Counted from the first letter of the stretch, positions 1-7,640 are shown. The stretch: DNA of 47,621 nt from DAIMZM01 sp036733985 (GCA_036733985.1 DAIMZM010000004.1:1-47621); one strand, 5' to 3'. Translations and numbers: made by a program. The notes: generated by a model not told the origin, from the letters alone.

Positions 1-217
1 TGGACATGGAAAGTGAGAAAACTCCAACATGCCTGAGTAAAAATTGAAAAAAGTTCACTTTCGAACCCCCGGTTGTCCAGATTCCATTTTAGTGTATTTT
101 GGTGGCAAAATCGCGCTCGGCCTGCTCCGGCGTTCTATAATTCAGAGTGCCATGCGGTCGCTTAGTATTGTAGAAAGTCATATATGTGTCTATGCTTGCT
201 AACAGGCCGGCCTGTAT
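1..217 (-). mobile_element. Partial IS3-family insertion sequence (3' end of transposase and right end)
   Basis: Minus-strand residues encoded below about position 217 match the C-terminal tail of IS3/IS150-type DDE transposases: the FYNTKRPHGTLNYRTPEQAE core is the usual end of the integrase domain. The transposase stop lies at 89-91. Between it and the window edge is about 88 bp of AT-rich sequence containing TGGACA at position 1 and TGTCCA at 74-79. The first bases, beginning TGGACATGG, could be the terminal inverted repeat, but the partner end is not present, so this is inference. The catalytic DDE part is missing, and the element is only a remnant or is cut by the contig end. Confidence 0.6.
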
Positions 218-295
218 CTGCTTCCTGCCATAAATCATGATCGGGCGGTCGCCGTTCTTCAAGGTTACCACGGTGCCGATAGGATGATATTTCAT
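89..295 (-). pseudogene. Chimeric ORF: DUF4176-like N-terminus fused to IS3 transposase C-terminus
   Basis: The 68-codon ORF has two unrelated halves. Residues 1 to about 26 (MKYHPIGTVVTLKNGDRP, then IMIYGRKQ) resemble the start of DUF4176 small proteins, which in Bacillota are often encoded near type VII secretion/LXG toxin genes. From about residue 27 (position about 217) the sequence is the end of an IS3-type transposase. A good GGAGG lies just before the ATG at 295, and the preceding minus-strand ORF stops at 300, so the N-terminal half belonged to a real operon. The fusion is best read as an IS insertion with deletion, or as an assembly join at a repeated element. A functional fusion protein is unlikely. 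Confidence 0.6.
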
Positions 296-299
296 ATGT

Positions 300-536
300 T
301 TACCTCCAATGTTTTATGAAATCTACGGTATGGGCATCGGGCTTCTTATTTTTCTCCTCTTTCTTATTTAAAACCCAGGAAATCGGGCTGCCCGCGGTTC
401 CGAAGAAACTGCCGTTATGGATCATTTTATCATAGGCGATGACGGTGTTCAGGTCCAGCTTGCCGTTAGTCGGCAGCGTGGAGAGGGGGATTGACGGGTA
501 AGTGTTGGGGTTGGCAGGGTGTAATCCCGTTATTGT
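300..536 (-). pseudogene. Truncated unknown ORF (78 codons, no start) upstream of the DUF4176-like gene
   Basis: An open frame runs from just after a TGA at 537-539 to a TAA at 300-302. It encodes a product containing IPLSTLPTNGKLDLNTV and, near its end, PDAHTVDFIKHWR. No ATG lies near the 5' end. The stop is four bases before the ATG of the DUF4176-like ORF, and its last codons contain that gene's GGAGG site, which is a normal operon arrangement. I do not recognise the family. It reads like the C-terminal end of a longer protein whose N-terminal part is lost. An internal Met (AYDKMIHNG) could start a shorter peptide of about 47 codons, but with no clear ribosome site. Confidence 0.4.
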
Positions 537-572
537 TCACATAAGACAGCCGCTAGGAGCGTCAGCCAAAGT

Positions 573-600
573 CGCGTATCATGATGGTACGCGGCTATTT
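573..600 (+). terminator. Terminator-like hairpin followed by T6
   Basis: The arms CGCGTA and TACGCG enclose a short loop and are followed by GCTATTTTTT. No complete plus-strand gene precedes it, so it may be left over from a deleted gene or insulate the GNAT gene downstream. Confidence 0.4.
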
Positions 601-645
601 TTTCCCCCTTGCGGCCACATCCTTTTTTTATTCCGGCAAGGATGG

Positions 646-651
646 TATAAT
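646..651 (+). promoter_or_regulatory. Extended -10 promoter element for the GNAT gene
   Basis: TATAAT at 646-651 is preceded by TGG, giving an extended -10. No good -35 is seen 17 bp upstream (T-rich). The predicted transcript start lies a few bases before the candidate start codons at 665 and 686. Confidence 0.45.
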
Positions 652-664
652 TCGGGTTAAATAA

Positions 665-1351
665 ATGGGACAAGAGGTGAGCGGCTTGCCGGATAAAATC
701 GATCTCATCCTCCGGCGGGAACAGCCGGAAGATTATCGGGCCGTTGAAGAACTGACCAGAGAGGCTTTTTGGAACCAGCACGGGCCGGGTTGTGATGAAC
801 ATTATCTGCTGCATATGATGAGAACGGCGGATTGTTTTATCCCGGAGCTGTCTGTGGTGGCGGAGGCCGAAGGAACGATTGCCGGCCATATTGCCTATAC
901 CAAGGCTATCCTATTGGCTGACAACGGCAAATCTCAGGACGTGATTTCCTTTGGCCCGCTTTCAGTCCTGCCCCGGTTTCAGGGCAGGGGTGTTGGCGGC
1001 GCGCTGATCGAATTTACGAAAAGCGCCGCCAAAGAAATGGGTTACCAAGCGATTCTGATCTATGGCGATCCCCAGTATTATGGCCGGTTTGGTTTTGCGG
1101 CGGCGGAAAGCTTTCATATCGGCACGGCGGATGATCTGTACGCCCCCGCCTTACAGGCATTGGAGCTGGTTCCCGGCGCGCTGCCGGCGGCGGGGGGCAG
1201 ATTTTTCGAAGATGCCGTTTATTCGGTGGATGAACAGGCGGCGCTAGCATTTGACAAGGGTTTTGCGCCAAAAGAACCGCGGGATGATTTGCCGTCCCAG
1301 ATCAGGTTCTGTTATTTAAACGGCCTGAGTGTTCCCCGAAAAAGATCCTGA
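665..1351 (+). CDS. GNAT family N-acetyltransferase (YhbS-like)
   Basis: A single GNAT fold transfers an acetyl group from acetyl-CoA to an unidentified amine. The family signature is clear: about residues 12-70 form the N-terminal motif (LILRREQPEDYRAVEELT), and the acetyl-CoA pyrophosphate loop is at about 103-120 (LPRFQGRGVGGALI, the Q/R-x-x-G-x-G/A motif). The following YGRFGF element is typical of YhbS/COG3153 proteins. Two starts are possible. ATG at 665 has no clear ribosome site. TTG at 686 is preceded by AGAGGTGAG at proper spacing and would begin at PDKIDLIL, so I favour 686. The gene is monocistronic with its own extended -10. The substrate cannot be told from sequence. Confidence 0.85.
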   Translation: MGQEVSGLPDKIDLILRREQPEDYRAVEELTREAFWNQHGPGCDEHYLLHMMRTADCFIPELSVVAEAEGTIAGHIAYTKAILLADNGKSQDVISFGPLSVLPRFQGRGVGGALIEFTKSAAKEMGYQAILIYGDPQYYGRFGFAAAESFHIGTADDLYAPALQALELVPGALPAAGGRFFEDAVYSVDEQAALAFDKGFAPKEPRDDLPSQIRFCYLNGLSVPRKRS

Positions 1352-1396
1352 GCCGGGAGCAAAGCGGAAAAAGCCGGCCTGGACGCTGATTTTTGC

Positions 1397-1425
1397 TCGA
1401 CTAGGGAATTGTTTTGTGATATAAT
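1397..1425 (+). promoter_or_regulatory. Promoter for the SAM methyltransferase gene
   Basis: TCGACT (1397-1402), a 17-bp spacer, and TATAAT (1420-1425) preceded by TGA, which gives an extended -10. It lies 43 bp upstream of the ATG at 1468. Confidence 0.6.
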
Positions 1426-1467
1426 TCGAGGGTAGGGCTGGTCACTTTTACTTTCAGGAGGTTGACG

Positions 1468-2373
1468 ATGGCTGAAAATCTTGGTGCTCAAGAACTGGCG
1501 CATATGATGGCGCTGCATGGGGATAATCCTGCCGACCGCTTTGTCAATACGGCGGCGGTTTGGGACGCCCGGGTGGAAAGCTGGGCGAAAGCCAATTGGC
1601 AGGAAAACCTGGCCTGGGGAGCGGCCATGGCCCGGGTTAAGGATACGGCAGCCTATTTGCGGGGCCAGGGCTTGCTGGGGCCGGAGGCAGATGTGATCGA
1701 TATCGGCTGCGGCCCGGGCCGCTTTGTCACGGAGTTTGCCCGGACGGCCCGGAGCGCCATGGGCATTGATATCTCTCCCCGGACCATTGACTATGCCAGG
1801 CGCTTCGCCAAGGAAGCCGGGCAGCAAAATACCGCTTTCCTCGCCGCTGATTTCCAGGCGCTGGATCTGGCCGCCGCCGGGCTGGAGGGTGCTTTTGACC
1901 TGGCCTTCTCTGCCATCACCCCGGCTATACGGGGCATGGCCGGTTTAGAGAAGTTCATGGCCCTGAGCCGCGCCTGGTGCTATGTCAGCAATTTTGTGCA
2001 GAGCAGGGACGCGCTGTATGAACGCATCGGCCGGGAAGTGTTCGGCCGGCCGGTCTATAAGCAATGGGAAGGGAAACACTTCTACACCACCTTTAATATC
2101 CTGTTCCTCCTGGGCTATCAGCCGGTCACCGGCTATTATACCCAGGTCAAGGAAAGCCGGCGGCAGGTGAGCCAGGAGGCGGCAAATGCCTGCGCCGAAG
2201 CAGTGCTGCCCCCAACGGAGCAGACCGAGGCTAATATCAGGAAAATCTATGACTGGCTGGGGGCCCATGCTGATGGGGAGGGTGGGATCCGGGAGCAGTC
2301 CCGGTTTACTTACGGCTGGCTGCTCTGGGATCAGCGGCTCCGGGGCGAGTCCCGCCGCTTTGATTGGATTTGA
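1468..2373 (+). CDS. Class I SAM-dependent methyltransferase
   Basis: A Rossmann-fold methyltransferase of about 301 residues. Motif I (VIDIGCGPGRF) is at about 78-88, the acidic end of strand 2 (MGIDISP) at about 99-105, and motif II/III (FLAADFQALDL) follows. An N-terminal helical part of about 65 residues and a C-terminal part of about 100 residues flank the core. ATG 1468 is preferred because AGGAGG ends 6 bp upstream; a TTG at 1462 would overlap that site. The gene converges on the molybdate-type ABC operon and shares a terminator with it. Related methyltransferases sit beside FecCD-type transporters in anaerobes, but the substrate is unknown and a link to molybdenum is only suggested by position. 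Confidence 0.8.
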   Translation: MAENLGAQELAHMMALHGDNPADRFVNTAAVWDARVESWAKANWQENLAWGAAMARVKDTAAYLRGQGLLGPEADVIDIGCGPGRFVTEFARTARSAMGIDISPRTIDYARRFAKEAGQQNTAFLAADFQALDLAAAGLEGAFDLAFSAITPAIRGMAGLEKFMALSRAWCYVSNFVQSRDALYERIGREVFGRPVYKQWEGKHFYTTFNILFLLGYQPVTGYYTQVKESRRQVSQEAANACAEAVLPPTEQTEANIRKIYDWLGAHADGEGGIREQSRFTYGWLLWDQRLRGESRRFDWI

Positions 2374-2411
2374 GCCTTTGGCCGTGCCCCTTGGACAGCT
2401 GACCACAATAA

Positions 2412-2450
2412 AAGCGCCGCTAGGCCTGGGCCTAGCGGCTTTTGCTTTTT
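2412..2450. terminator. Bidirectional intrinsic terminator
   Basis: An 11-bp perfect stem (GCCGCTAGGCC with GGCCTAGCGGC, 2-base centre, 2416-2439) is followed by TTTTGCTTTTT on the plus strand, with AAAA before it for minus-strand use. It separates the convergent methyltransferase and binding-protein genes. Confidence 0.85.
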
Positions 2451-2475
2451 CCGGTTCAGGCAGGGCCCGCCTGAG

Positions 2476-3624
2476 CTAGTTCTGGGGGATGGCGTCGGTC
2501 AGCAGCGCTTCCATATCCGCCCGCTCAATATCCACATGGTACATCACCTGGTAATAATCAATGGCCACGTCCACAATATCGATGGGATAAAGCTCCGGAT
2601 AGAGCAGATTGGCCAGCCAATGCAGGCCGAGGAAGCGGTTCACGGAGGGCGGGCGGTCAGCCCAGCTATAGGGCAGATCCGGCATCCGGTAGACCCGGCC
2701 GTTTTTCACCGCGTCAATGCTGGCCCAGTTGGGATCGCTGAGTATGGTTTGGTAAGCATTGGAAGTACCCTGGGTGATAATGATTTGCGGGTTCCAGCTG
2801 AGCACCTGCTCCATGGAGACTGCGCTTTGGCCGAAGCCGGCTTTGGATTCCACTTCGGCAATATTGCGGGCCCCGGCGGTATTAAAAACATAGGAGCGGT
2901 TGGAATTGGCCGGCTCCGTGGCCAGGCCGTCGTCGCCCTCGGCATAATAGAGGGTGACCCGCTCCGTTTCCGGCACCTGGGCCGCCACCGCTTCCACCGT
3001 CTGGACGATATCCTCACAATAGGCGATCAGCTTTTCGGCGTCCGCTTCCCGGCCGATCATTTTGGCCAGCAGGCGGTAGGCTTCCGCATAGTCGGCGCTG
3101 TCGCCGCTGAAGCAGACCACGGGAATTTCCAGCTGGGCCTGGAGTTCGTCGGCGGCGGCGATATCCGCTTCGCCTACCGCGGCGGTGCCCATGCTCAGGA
3201 TCACCTGGACGTCGGCGTTCTTGATGGCTTCCAAATTGAGAGAACCGTTACCGGACATGGTGCCGTAGCTGGGCAGATCCCGCACTTCCGGGGCCAGGAA
3301 TTGCTGCTGCGCCTCGGTGAAGGCCTGCTCCTTCTGGCTGGGGGCCGCGGTCAGCTTATCCGGGGCCAGGGTATAGAGCAGGATCAGGCCGGTGGAGCCG
3401 GTGGGGTAGAGGCGTTCCAGCTTTTCCGGGGCCGGGACGGTCAGGGTGCGGCCGCCCATATCCATGATCTCCACGGTTTCGGCAACCGGTTCCTGAATCT
3501 CCTCCGCCGGGGCTTGGGCCGGGGCCTCAGGGGCTGCCGGTTCCGCGGCGCAGGCTGCCAGCCCCAGGCTTAAGGCCAGGCAGAGAGCCAGGATAAGCGC
3601 GGGTATAACAATAATTCGTTTCAT
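2476..3624 (-). CDS. ABC transporter substrate-binding lipoprotein (FecCD/BtuF class), probable molybdate/tungstate
   Basis: An exported binding protein of the class III (siderophore/B12/molybdate) type. ATG at 3624 has AAGGAGG 8 bp upstream; the longer reading from 3651 adds nine residues before the signal peptide and is rejected. The signal sequence (MKRIIVIPALILALCLALSL) ends in a LAAC lipobox, then comes an Ala/Glu/Pro-rich linker and a two-lobed periplasmic-binding fold starting at the GGRTLTVP element. It is the last gene of the moeA-permease-ATPase operon. Substrate inference: the neighbours are a MoeA-like protein and a ModE-like regulator, and FecCD-type MolBCA importers of molybdate/tungstate are known. 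Sequence alone does not exclude a siderophore or corrinoid. Confidence 0.8.
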   Translation of the reverse strand: MKRIIVIPALILALCLALSLGLAACAAEPAAPEAPAQAPAEEIQEPVAETVEIMDMGGRTLTVPAPEKLERLYPTGSTGLILLYTLAPDKLTAAPSQKEQAFTEAQQQFLAPEVRDLPSYGTMSGNGSLNLEAIKNADVQVILSMGTAAVGEADIAAADELQAQLEIPVVCFSGDSADYAEAYRLLAKMIGREADAEKLIAYCEDIVQTVEAVAAQVPETERVTLYYAEGDDGLATEPANSNRSYVFNTAGARNIAEVESKAGFGQSAVSMEQVLSWNPQIIITQGTSNAYQTILSDPNWASIDAVKNGRVYRMPDLPYSWADRPPSVNRFLGLHWLANLLYPELYPIDIVDVAIDYYQVMYHVDIERADMEALLTDAIPQN

Positions 3625-3679
3625 GTAATAAATCCTCCTTTTGCTGATCAAGCTTCAACTTTTATGTTAAGGCCAAGCC

Positions 3680-4492
3680 TTAGCAATAGAGATTGGGGCT
3701 GCCCGCTTTTTTCAGCCTGGGCACGGGGATGCAAACCGTGGCATCCGCCTCCGGGCCCAGGGCCACATCCCGCACCTTGATGGTCATATGGTAAATATCC
3801 TCCATGGTGGCTTCGCTGACCACGGCCCGGGATTCCCCCAGGGAGATGATCCGCCCGTCCTGCATGGCAATGATCCGGTCGGCGCAGTACAGGGCATGAT
3901 CCGGATTATGGGTCACCATCAGCACGCTCATGCCTTCCCGGGCCAGGCTGAGCATTTGTTCCAGCACCAGGTACTGGTTGCCAAAATCCAGGCTGGCCGT
4001 GGGCTCATCCATGATCAGGAGATCCGGCTGCTGGGTCAGGGCCCGGGCAATGATCACCATCTGCCGCTGGCCGCCGGAAAGCTCGGTATAGCGTTTATTG
4101 GCATACTCGCCGATGCCCAGGCGGTCCATGGCCTCCTGGGCAATGCGCGCATCCTTGGCGGTGGGGCGGCAGGTGCGGCTCAGATGGGGTGTGCGGCCCA
4201 GCAAAACCACATCCTTAACCAAAAAGGGGAAGGGCGGCGTATGGGATTGGGGGATATAGGCGGCCTTTTGCGCCAGCTGCCGCTCATCCATGCCATGCAC
4301 CTTTTGGCCGTACAGGGTGATGCTGCCCTGCTGGGGCTTGAGAAAGGCCAGCATGGTCTTTAAAAGCGTGGTCTTGCCGCAGCCGTTGGCTCCCAGGATG
4401 CACATGTATTCGCCCCGCCGCATCTCAAAGGACAAGCCCTTCAACACCTGATGGCTGCCATAGCTGAAATGGACGTTTTCCACCTTAATCAT
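3680..4492 (-). CDS. ABC transporter ATP-binding protein (FecE/BtuD/MolC class)
   Basis: The ATPase that drives the adjacent permease. Walker A (GANGCGKTT) is at about residues 31-39, the ABC signature (LSGGQRQM) at about 137-144, Walker B (LLIMDEPTA) at about 156-164, and the switch histidine (THNPDHA) follows. The ATG at 4492 overlaps the end of the permease gene by 8 bp, so translation is likely coupled. An upstream in-frame codon at 4513 has poor support. The length of about 270 residues is usual for this class, with an extra C-terminal segment ending in Cys. It lies between permease and binding protein in the probable molybdate/tungstate operon. Confidence 0.88.
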   Translation of the reverse strand: MIKVENVHFSYGSHQVLKGLSFEMRRGEYMCILGANGCGKTTLLKTMLAFLKPQQGSITLYGQKVHGMDERQLAQKAAYIPQSHTPPFPFLVKDVVLLGRTPHLSRTCRPTAKDARIAQEAMDRLGIGEYANKRYTELSGGQRQMVIIARALTQQPDLLIMDEPTASLDFGNQYLVLEQMLSLAREGMSVLMVTHNPDHALYCADRIIAMQDGRIISLGESRAVVSEATMEDIYHMTIKVRDVALGPEADATVCIPVPRLKKAGSPNLYC

Positions 4493-5516
4493 AGCGGTCG
4501 CCTCTCTTGGCATTATATTTGAAGATGAGGAAGAAAAAGGGCACGCCGATAAAGGCGGTCAGGATGCCGATGGGCAATTCCACGGTGAAAGCCGTCCGGG
4601 CCACATTATCCACCAGCAGTAAAAAGGTGGAGCCCAGGATGGCGCAAATGGGAATCAGCCGCTTGAAATTGGGCCCGGCCAAGGCCCGGCCCAGATGAGG
4701 GATGACCAGGCCCACCCAGCCCACCATGCCGCAAACCGAGACGGCGGAAGCGGTGATCAGGGTGGCGGCGATGATGACCAGCACCCGCACCCGCCGGGTT
4801 TTTATCCCCAGACTCCGGGCCTCCTCTTCGCCAAAGGACAGCACGTTCAGCTGCCAGCGCATGAGGAAAAGAATGATAAAGCCCGCGCCCATGGGGGCAA
4901 GGATGCTGAGCAGCCGGGCATTATTCATGGTATTGAAGCTGCCCATCAGCCAGAAAGTGATCTGGGGCAGCTTATTATCCGCATCCGCCAGCAGCTTTAA
5001 GGCGGAGGTGCCGGATTGGAACAGGGTGCTGACCATCATCCCCCCCAGCACCAGGCCGAGAATGGCGTCCCGGCTAAAGCGCCTGGTGGCGTTTACGGCA
5101 AAGCAGACGGCCAGAATGCCCCCGCAAAAGCTGGCGATCTGCACATAAAGGGTGGGCAGCTCCAGCAGCATGGCGGTGCAGGCGCCGAAACCGGCCCCCG
5201 CCGAAGCCCCCAGGATATCCGGGGAAACCATGGGGTTTTTGAACATACCCTGGTAGGAAGCGCCGGCAATGGACAGGCCCCCGCCGACGATCAGGGTGGC
5301 CAGCACCCGGGGCAGGCGGATTTTGAACAGCGTGGTCTCCATATTAGCGTCAAGAATTTGGCTGGGGTCGATAAAATGATAGGCCAGAGTATGCAGCAGC
5401 TGCCCTAAAGTCATGGGAAACCTGCCGATGGAGAAGGAGAACAAAAAGGCGGCCGCGGGCAATATCAGCAATAACAGCCATCTTTCCGATAAATGCGCTT
5501 TCCAATCCCTGAGCAT
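4485..5516 (-). CDS. FecCD-family ABC transporter permease (MolB/BtuC class)
   Basis: An integral membrane permease of 343 residues, the normal length for the BtuC/FecCD family with about ten helices. Family hallmarks are RLPRVLATLIVGGGLSIAG, then QGMFKNPMVSPDILG (coupling-helix region), and the C-terminal GLVIPHLGRALAGP segment. AAGGAG precedes the ATG at 5516. It follows the MoeA-like gene by about 67 bp and overlaps the ATPase gene. Known members carry iron-siderophores, heme, B12 or, for the MolB branch, molybdate and tungstate. The operon context favours molybdate/tungstate; cobalamin is less likely because a riboswitch-controlled B12 importer lies elsewhere in the window. Confidence 0.87.
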   Translation of the reverse strand: MLRDWKAHLSERWLLLLILPAAAFLFSFSIGRFPMTLGQLLHTLAYHFIDPSQILDANMETTLFKIRLPRVLATLIVGGGLSIAGASYQGMFKNPMVSPDILGASAGAGFGACTAMLLELPTLYVQIASFCGGILAVCFAVNATRRFSRDAILGLVLGGMMVSTLFQSGTSALKLLADADNKLPQITFWLMGSFNTMNNARLLSILAPMGAGFIILFLMRWQLNVLSFGEEEARSLGIKTRRVRVLVIIAATLITASAVSVCGMVGWVGLVIPHLGRALAGPNFKRLIPICAILGSTFLLLVDNVARTAFTVELPIGILTAFIGVPFFFLIFKYNAKRGDRYD

Positions 5517-5583
5517 GGTGGCGGCTCCTTAGGTTGATGGGGGTGAAATAGCCTGGGCAGGGGTTTTACCTGCCCGGGCCGGG

Positions 5584-6816
5584 TCAATAATCCGCCTGGG
5601 GGATCTGGGCCAGGCTCCGCAGCAGCTGCACCTGGATCTCGCCCCCCGCGGGGATGTATTCGTCCAGCTTGGTCATGTACTGGCCGTTGGCGGCAATAGT
5701 CCGGGCCAGGGGGATATCCTTGAAGCTCATGGGCGTGGCCCAGTAGCCGCTGCCGTCTTTTTTCCGCTCCACCTCCACCACCAGGAGGATGGAAACCATG
5801 TCGCTGCCCCGCACTTCCTTGGTGAGGGTGGCCTGCAGCAGCTGGCGCGCTCTGGGCGGCTGCTGCAGGTAATGGGAGACGAGGTTGTTGACGCACCATT
5901 CCAGGCCATGATAGGCGGCCATAAAAGGGCCGGGCAGATTGATCACCGGCTTGCCCTGGATAATGGCGGCGCAGAGGGGTTTCCCCGGCACAGCCTGGGA
6001 GCCGTGGCATAAGACCCGGCCGTTTTCATGAAGCAGGGTGGCGGTACAGTCCTCGTCGCCTTTGGAAGAGCCGCCATTGATCAGCACGATATCAGCCTGG
6101 GCCAAGGCGGTCAGCAGGGCCTGCTTCAGGGGTTCGTAAGCATCGGGCACAATGGGGAAGCAGAGGGGCTCCGCCCCCAGCTGTTCCAGGGTTTTGCTGA
6201 CCAGCAGGCTGTTGGTGTCGATGTTTTTGCCCCGGCTTAAGGGCGCCCCCGGCGGGATCAGCTCGCTGCCGGAGGGGATGAAGGCCGTCACCGGTTTTTT
6301 CCACACCGTAATCTCTTGGACGCCGCCCATCTGCAAGCCGGCCAGATCCCGGGGGCGCAGGGGCAGATTGGCCTGAACCAGGCGCTGTCCGGCCCGGACC
6401 GTGGAACCGGCCGGCCGGACGCAGGAACCCGGCTTCACCGCGACCCCCTCCCGGATGGTCAGGCCGCCGTCGGCGGCAAACGACACATCCTCGATCATGA
6501 TCACCGCGTCAAAGGAATCGCAGAAATCATCCCCGGTATCAGCCCGGGCATAGTCCACGCCCAGGACCCAGTTGCCGGTATCCGGCGGGCCTTGGCTGAA
6601 ACAGGCGGAATTGACCGCGATGCCGTCCCCGGCGGAAGCCCGCAGCACCGGCAGGGTCACTTGGCTAAACACATCCGCTGCGGGAATCCGGCCCAGCCCT
6701 TCCGTTACCGGGATCACTTCGGTCTTTCTTTCCAGGGGCCAATGATCAATGATGCGCTTGATGATCTCCTCCCTGGCGGGCAGGTGGTCAAAAGTAGGCA
6801 GATGCCGGTTGGTCAT
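5584..6816 (-). CDS. MoeA-like molybdopterin molybdotransferase
   Basis: MoeA proteins insert molybdate (or tungstate) into adenylylated molybdopterin. This 410-residue protein has the family order: an N-terminal linker/domain I-II region with ASAGDGIAV (replacing the usual S-x-x-DGYA), then a MogA-like domain with IPSGSELIPPGAPL and VLINGGSSKGDEDCTATLL, the molybdopterin-binding loop, then PVINLPGPFMAAY and a C-terminal domain IV. The GGSSKG form is seen in a MoeA subgroup common in Clostridia. AAAGGGG lies upstream of the ATG at 6816. It is first in the operon with the ABC importer, so ion uptake and cofactor insertion would be co-expressed. A sensor or specialised tungsten version cannot be excluded. 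Confidence 0.85.
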   Translation of the reverse strand: MTNRHLPTFDHLPAREEIIKRIIDHWPLERKTEVIPVTEGLGRIPAADVFSQVTLPVLRASAGDGIAVNSACFSQGPPDTGNWVLGVDYARADTGDDFCDSFDAVIMIEDVSFAADGGLTIREGVAVKPGSCVRPAGSTVRAGQRLVQANLPLRPRDLAGLQMGGVQEITVWKKPVTAFIPSGSELIPPGAPLSRGKNIDTNSLLVSKTLEQLGAEPLCFPIVPDAYEPLKQALLTALAQADIVLINGGSSKGDEDCTATLLHENGRVLCHGSQAVPGKPLCAAIIQGKPVINLPGPFMAAYHGLEWCVNNLVSHYLQQPPRARQLLQATLTKEVRGSDMVSILLVVEVERKKDGSGYWATPMSFKDIPLARTIAANGQYMTKLDEYIPAGGEIQVQLLRSLAQIPQADY

Positions 6817-6940
6817 GGGTTGTTTATCCCCTTTCCGCGATTGATCTTTGCGTTTGTTTTCAGTGAAGGGTAGCCGCTGCCGCCCCTGTTAATTATCTTT
6901 ACGCAAGCCGAATTTTTTTATAAAATAATTCCTTTATTCG
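6817..6940 (-). other. Untranslated leader of about 124 nt before the moeA-like gene
   Basis: Between the predicted transcript start (about 6940) and the ATG at 6816 there is a long leader. Its first half is AT-rich; its second half holds a GC-rich stretch (GGGGCGGCAGCGGCTACCC) and then the ribosome site. A Moco/Tuco riboswitch would fit the gene, but I could not match that RNA's conserved blocks by eye. Confidence 0.35.
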
Positions 6941-6946
6941 CCAATA

Positions 6947-6974
6947 AGTATAACACATCCGTTGATTTTGTCAA
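6947..6974 (-). promoter_or_regulatory. Promoter of the moeA-like/ABC operon
   Basis: Minus-strand TTGACA (6974-6969), a 16-bp spacer, and TATACT (6952-6947). It faces away from the ModE-like gene and lies about 50 bp from that gene's own -35, so one bound regulator could affect both. Confidence 0.7.
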
Positions 6975-7023
6975 TTGGAATCTGTTTGCCCCCAGGGCTT
7001 AGCCCTCCTGGCTAATGCCAAGC

Positions 7024-7052
7024 TTGACAGGCATATCGGCAAAAAGTATAAT
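7024..7052 (+). promoter_or_regulatory. Perfect consensus promoter of the ModE-like gene
   Basis: TTGACA (7024-7029), exactly 17 bp, and TATAAT (7047-7052). The -10 ends only 6 bp before the ATG at 7059, so transcription should begin at or next to the start codon. Confidence 0.75.
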
Positions 7053-7058
7053 GAAGGC

Positions 7059-7442
7059 ATGAGCGGCGCGATCAATTTTAAACAGCTGAATATCCGGCCT
7101 GCGGCGAAAATCCGCCTGGCCCGGGACGGCCAGGTGTTTTGGGGGCCAGGCACCGTGACGCTGCTGCAGCATATCGAAAGGGTGGGCTCGGTGCGGAAGG
7201 CCAGTGAAAGCATGCAGATCTCCTACAGCAAATGCTGGAAGATGCTGGCCCATAGCGAAAGCGCCCTGGGGGCTAAGCTGGTTGCCCGGCAGAAAGGCGG
7301 CATCGGCGGCGGCGACGCTTACCTGACGCCGGCGGGCAAAGCCTTCCTCGATGAATACCTGGCCTTCGAGGAATCCTGCCAGCAGGCGATTGCCCGGATT
7401 TTTGAGCAGTATTATCCGGAGGAAGAAAAAAGCAGCCGCTAA
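7059..7442 (+). CDS. ModE-like winged helix-turn-helix regulator (no ligand domain)
   Basis: About 127 residues matching the DNA-binding N-terminal domain of ModE: KIRLARDGQVFWGPGTVTLL, then the helix-turn-helix (VGSVRKASESMQISYSKCWKML) and the wing (ARQKGGIGGGDAYLTPAG). The C-terminal TOBE/Mop molybdate-binding domains of E. coli ModE are absent, as in many Bacillota homologues. It is divergent from the MoeA/ABC operon and probably regulates it. Start: ATG 7059 lies 6 bp after a perfect -10 and has only GAAGG almost touching it, so translation may be leaderless. An in-frame ATG at 6975 would need an upstream promoter, and its extra 28 residues are not family-like. Confidence 0.8.
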   Translation: MSGAINFKQLNIRPAAKIRLARDGQVFWGPGTVTLLQHIERVGSVRKASESMQISYSKCWKMLAHSESALGAKLVARQKGGIGGGDAYLTPAGKAFLDEYLAFEESCQQAIARIFEQYYPEEEKSSR

Positions 7443-7457
7443 AGGCTGCTTTTTTTA
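7431..7457 (+). terminator. Intrinsic terminator of the ModE-like gene
   Basis: AGCAGCC and GGCTGCT around a 5-6 base loop that includes the stop codon, followed by T7. The stem overlaps the last codons of the gene. Confidence 0.85.
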
Positions 7458-7640
7458 AATTCAGGCTGGAACCGCGTCCTGGGCGATGGGGGAGACTGCG
7501 CCATACTTTCAGGCCATACAATATTAAAAATCATTATGCAAGATAACCTATAGCCGTAATCTTTTGTTATGGTTAATTATAATAAATTCACTCCATCGAT
7601 ACAATAATATATATCGCTTCCAAGGGTAAAGAGGGGTATT

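Noticed and set aside
530..889. A 119-codon minus-strand frame overlapping the GNAT start
   Set aside because: Runs through a terminator hairpin and the GNAT gene; no ribosome site.
2536..3573. A 345-codon plus-strand frame opposite the binding lipoprotein
   Set aside because: Antisense shadow; His/Gly-rich product without recognisable domains.
6817..6940. Moco riboswitch before the moeA-like gene
   Set aside because: Right position, but conserved sequence blocks could not be matched, so it is kept only as a leader to examine.
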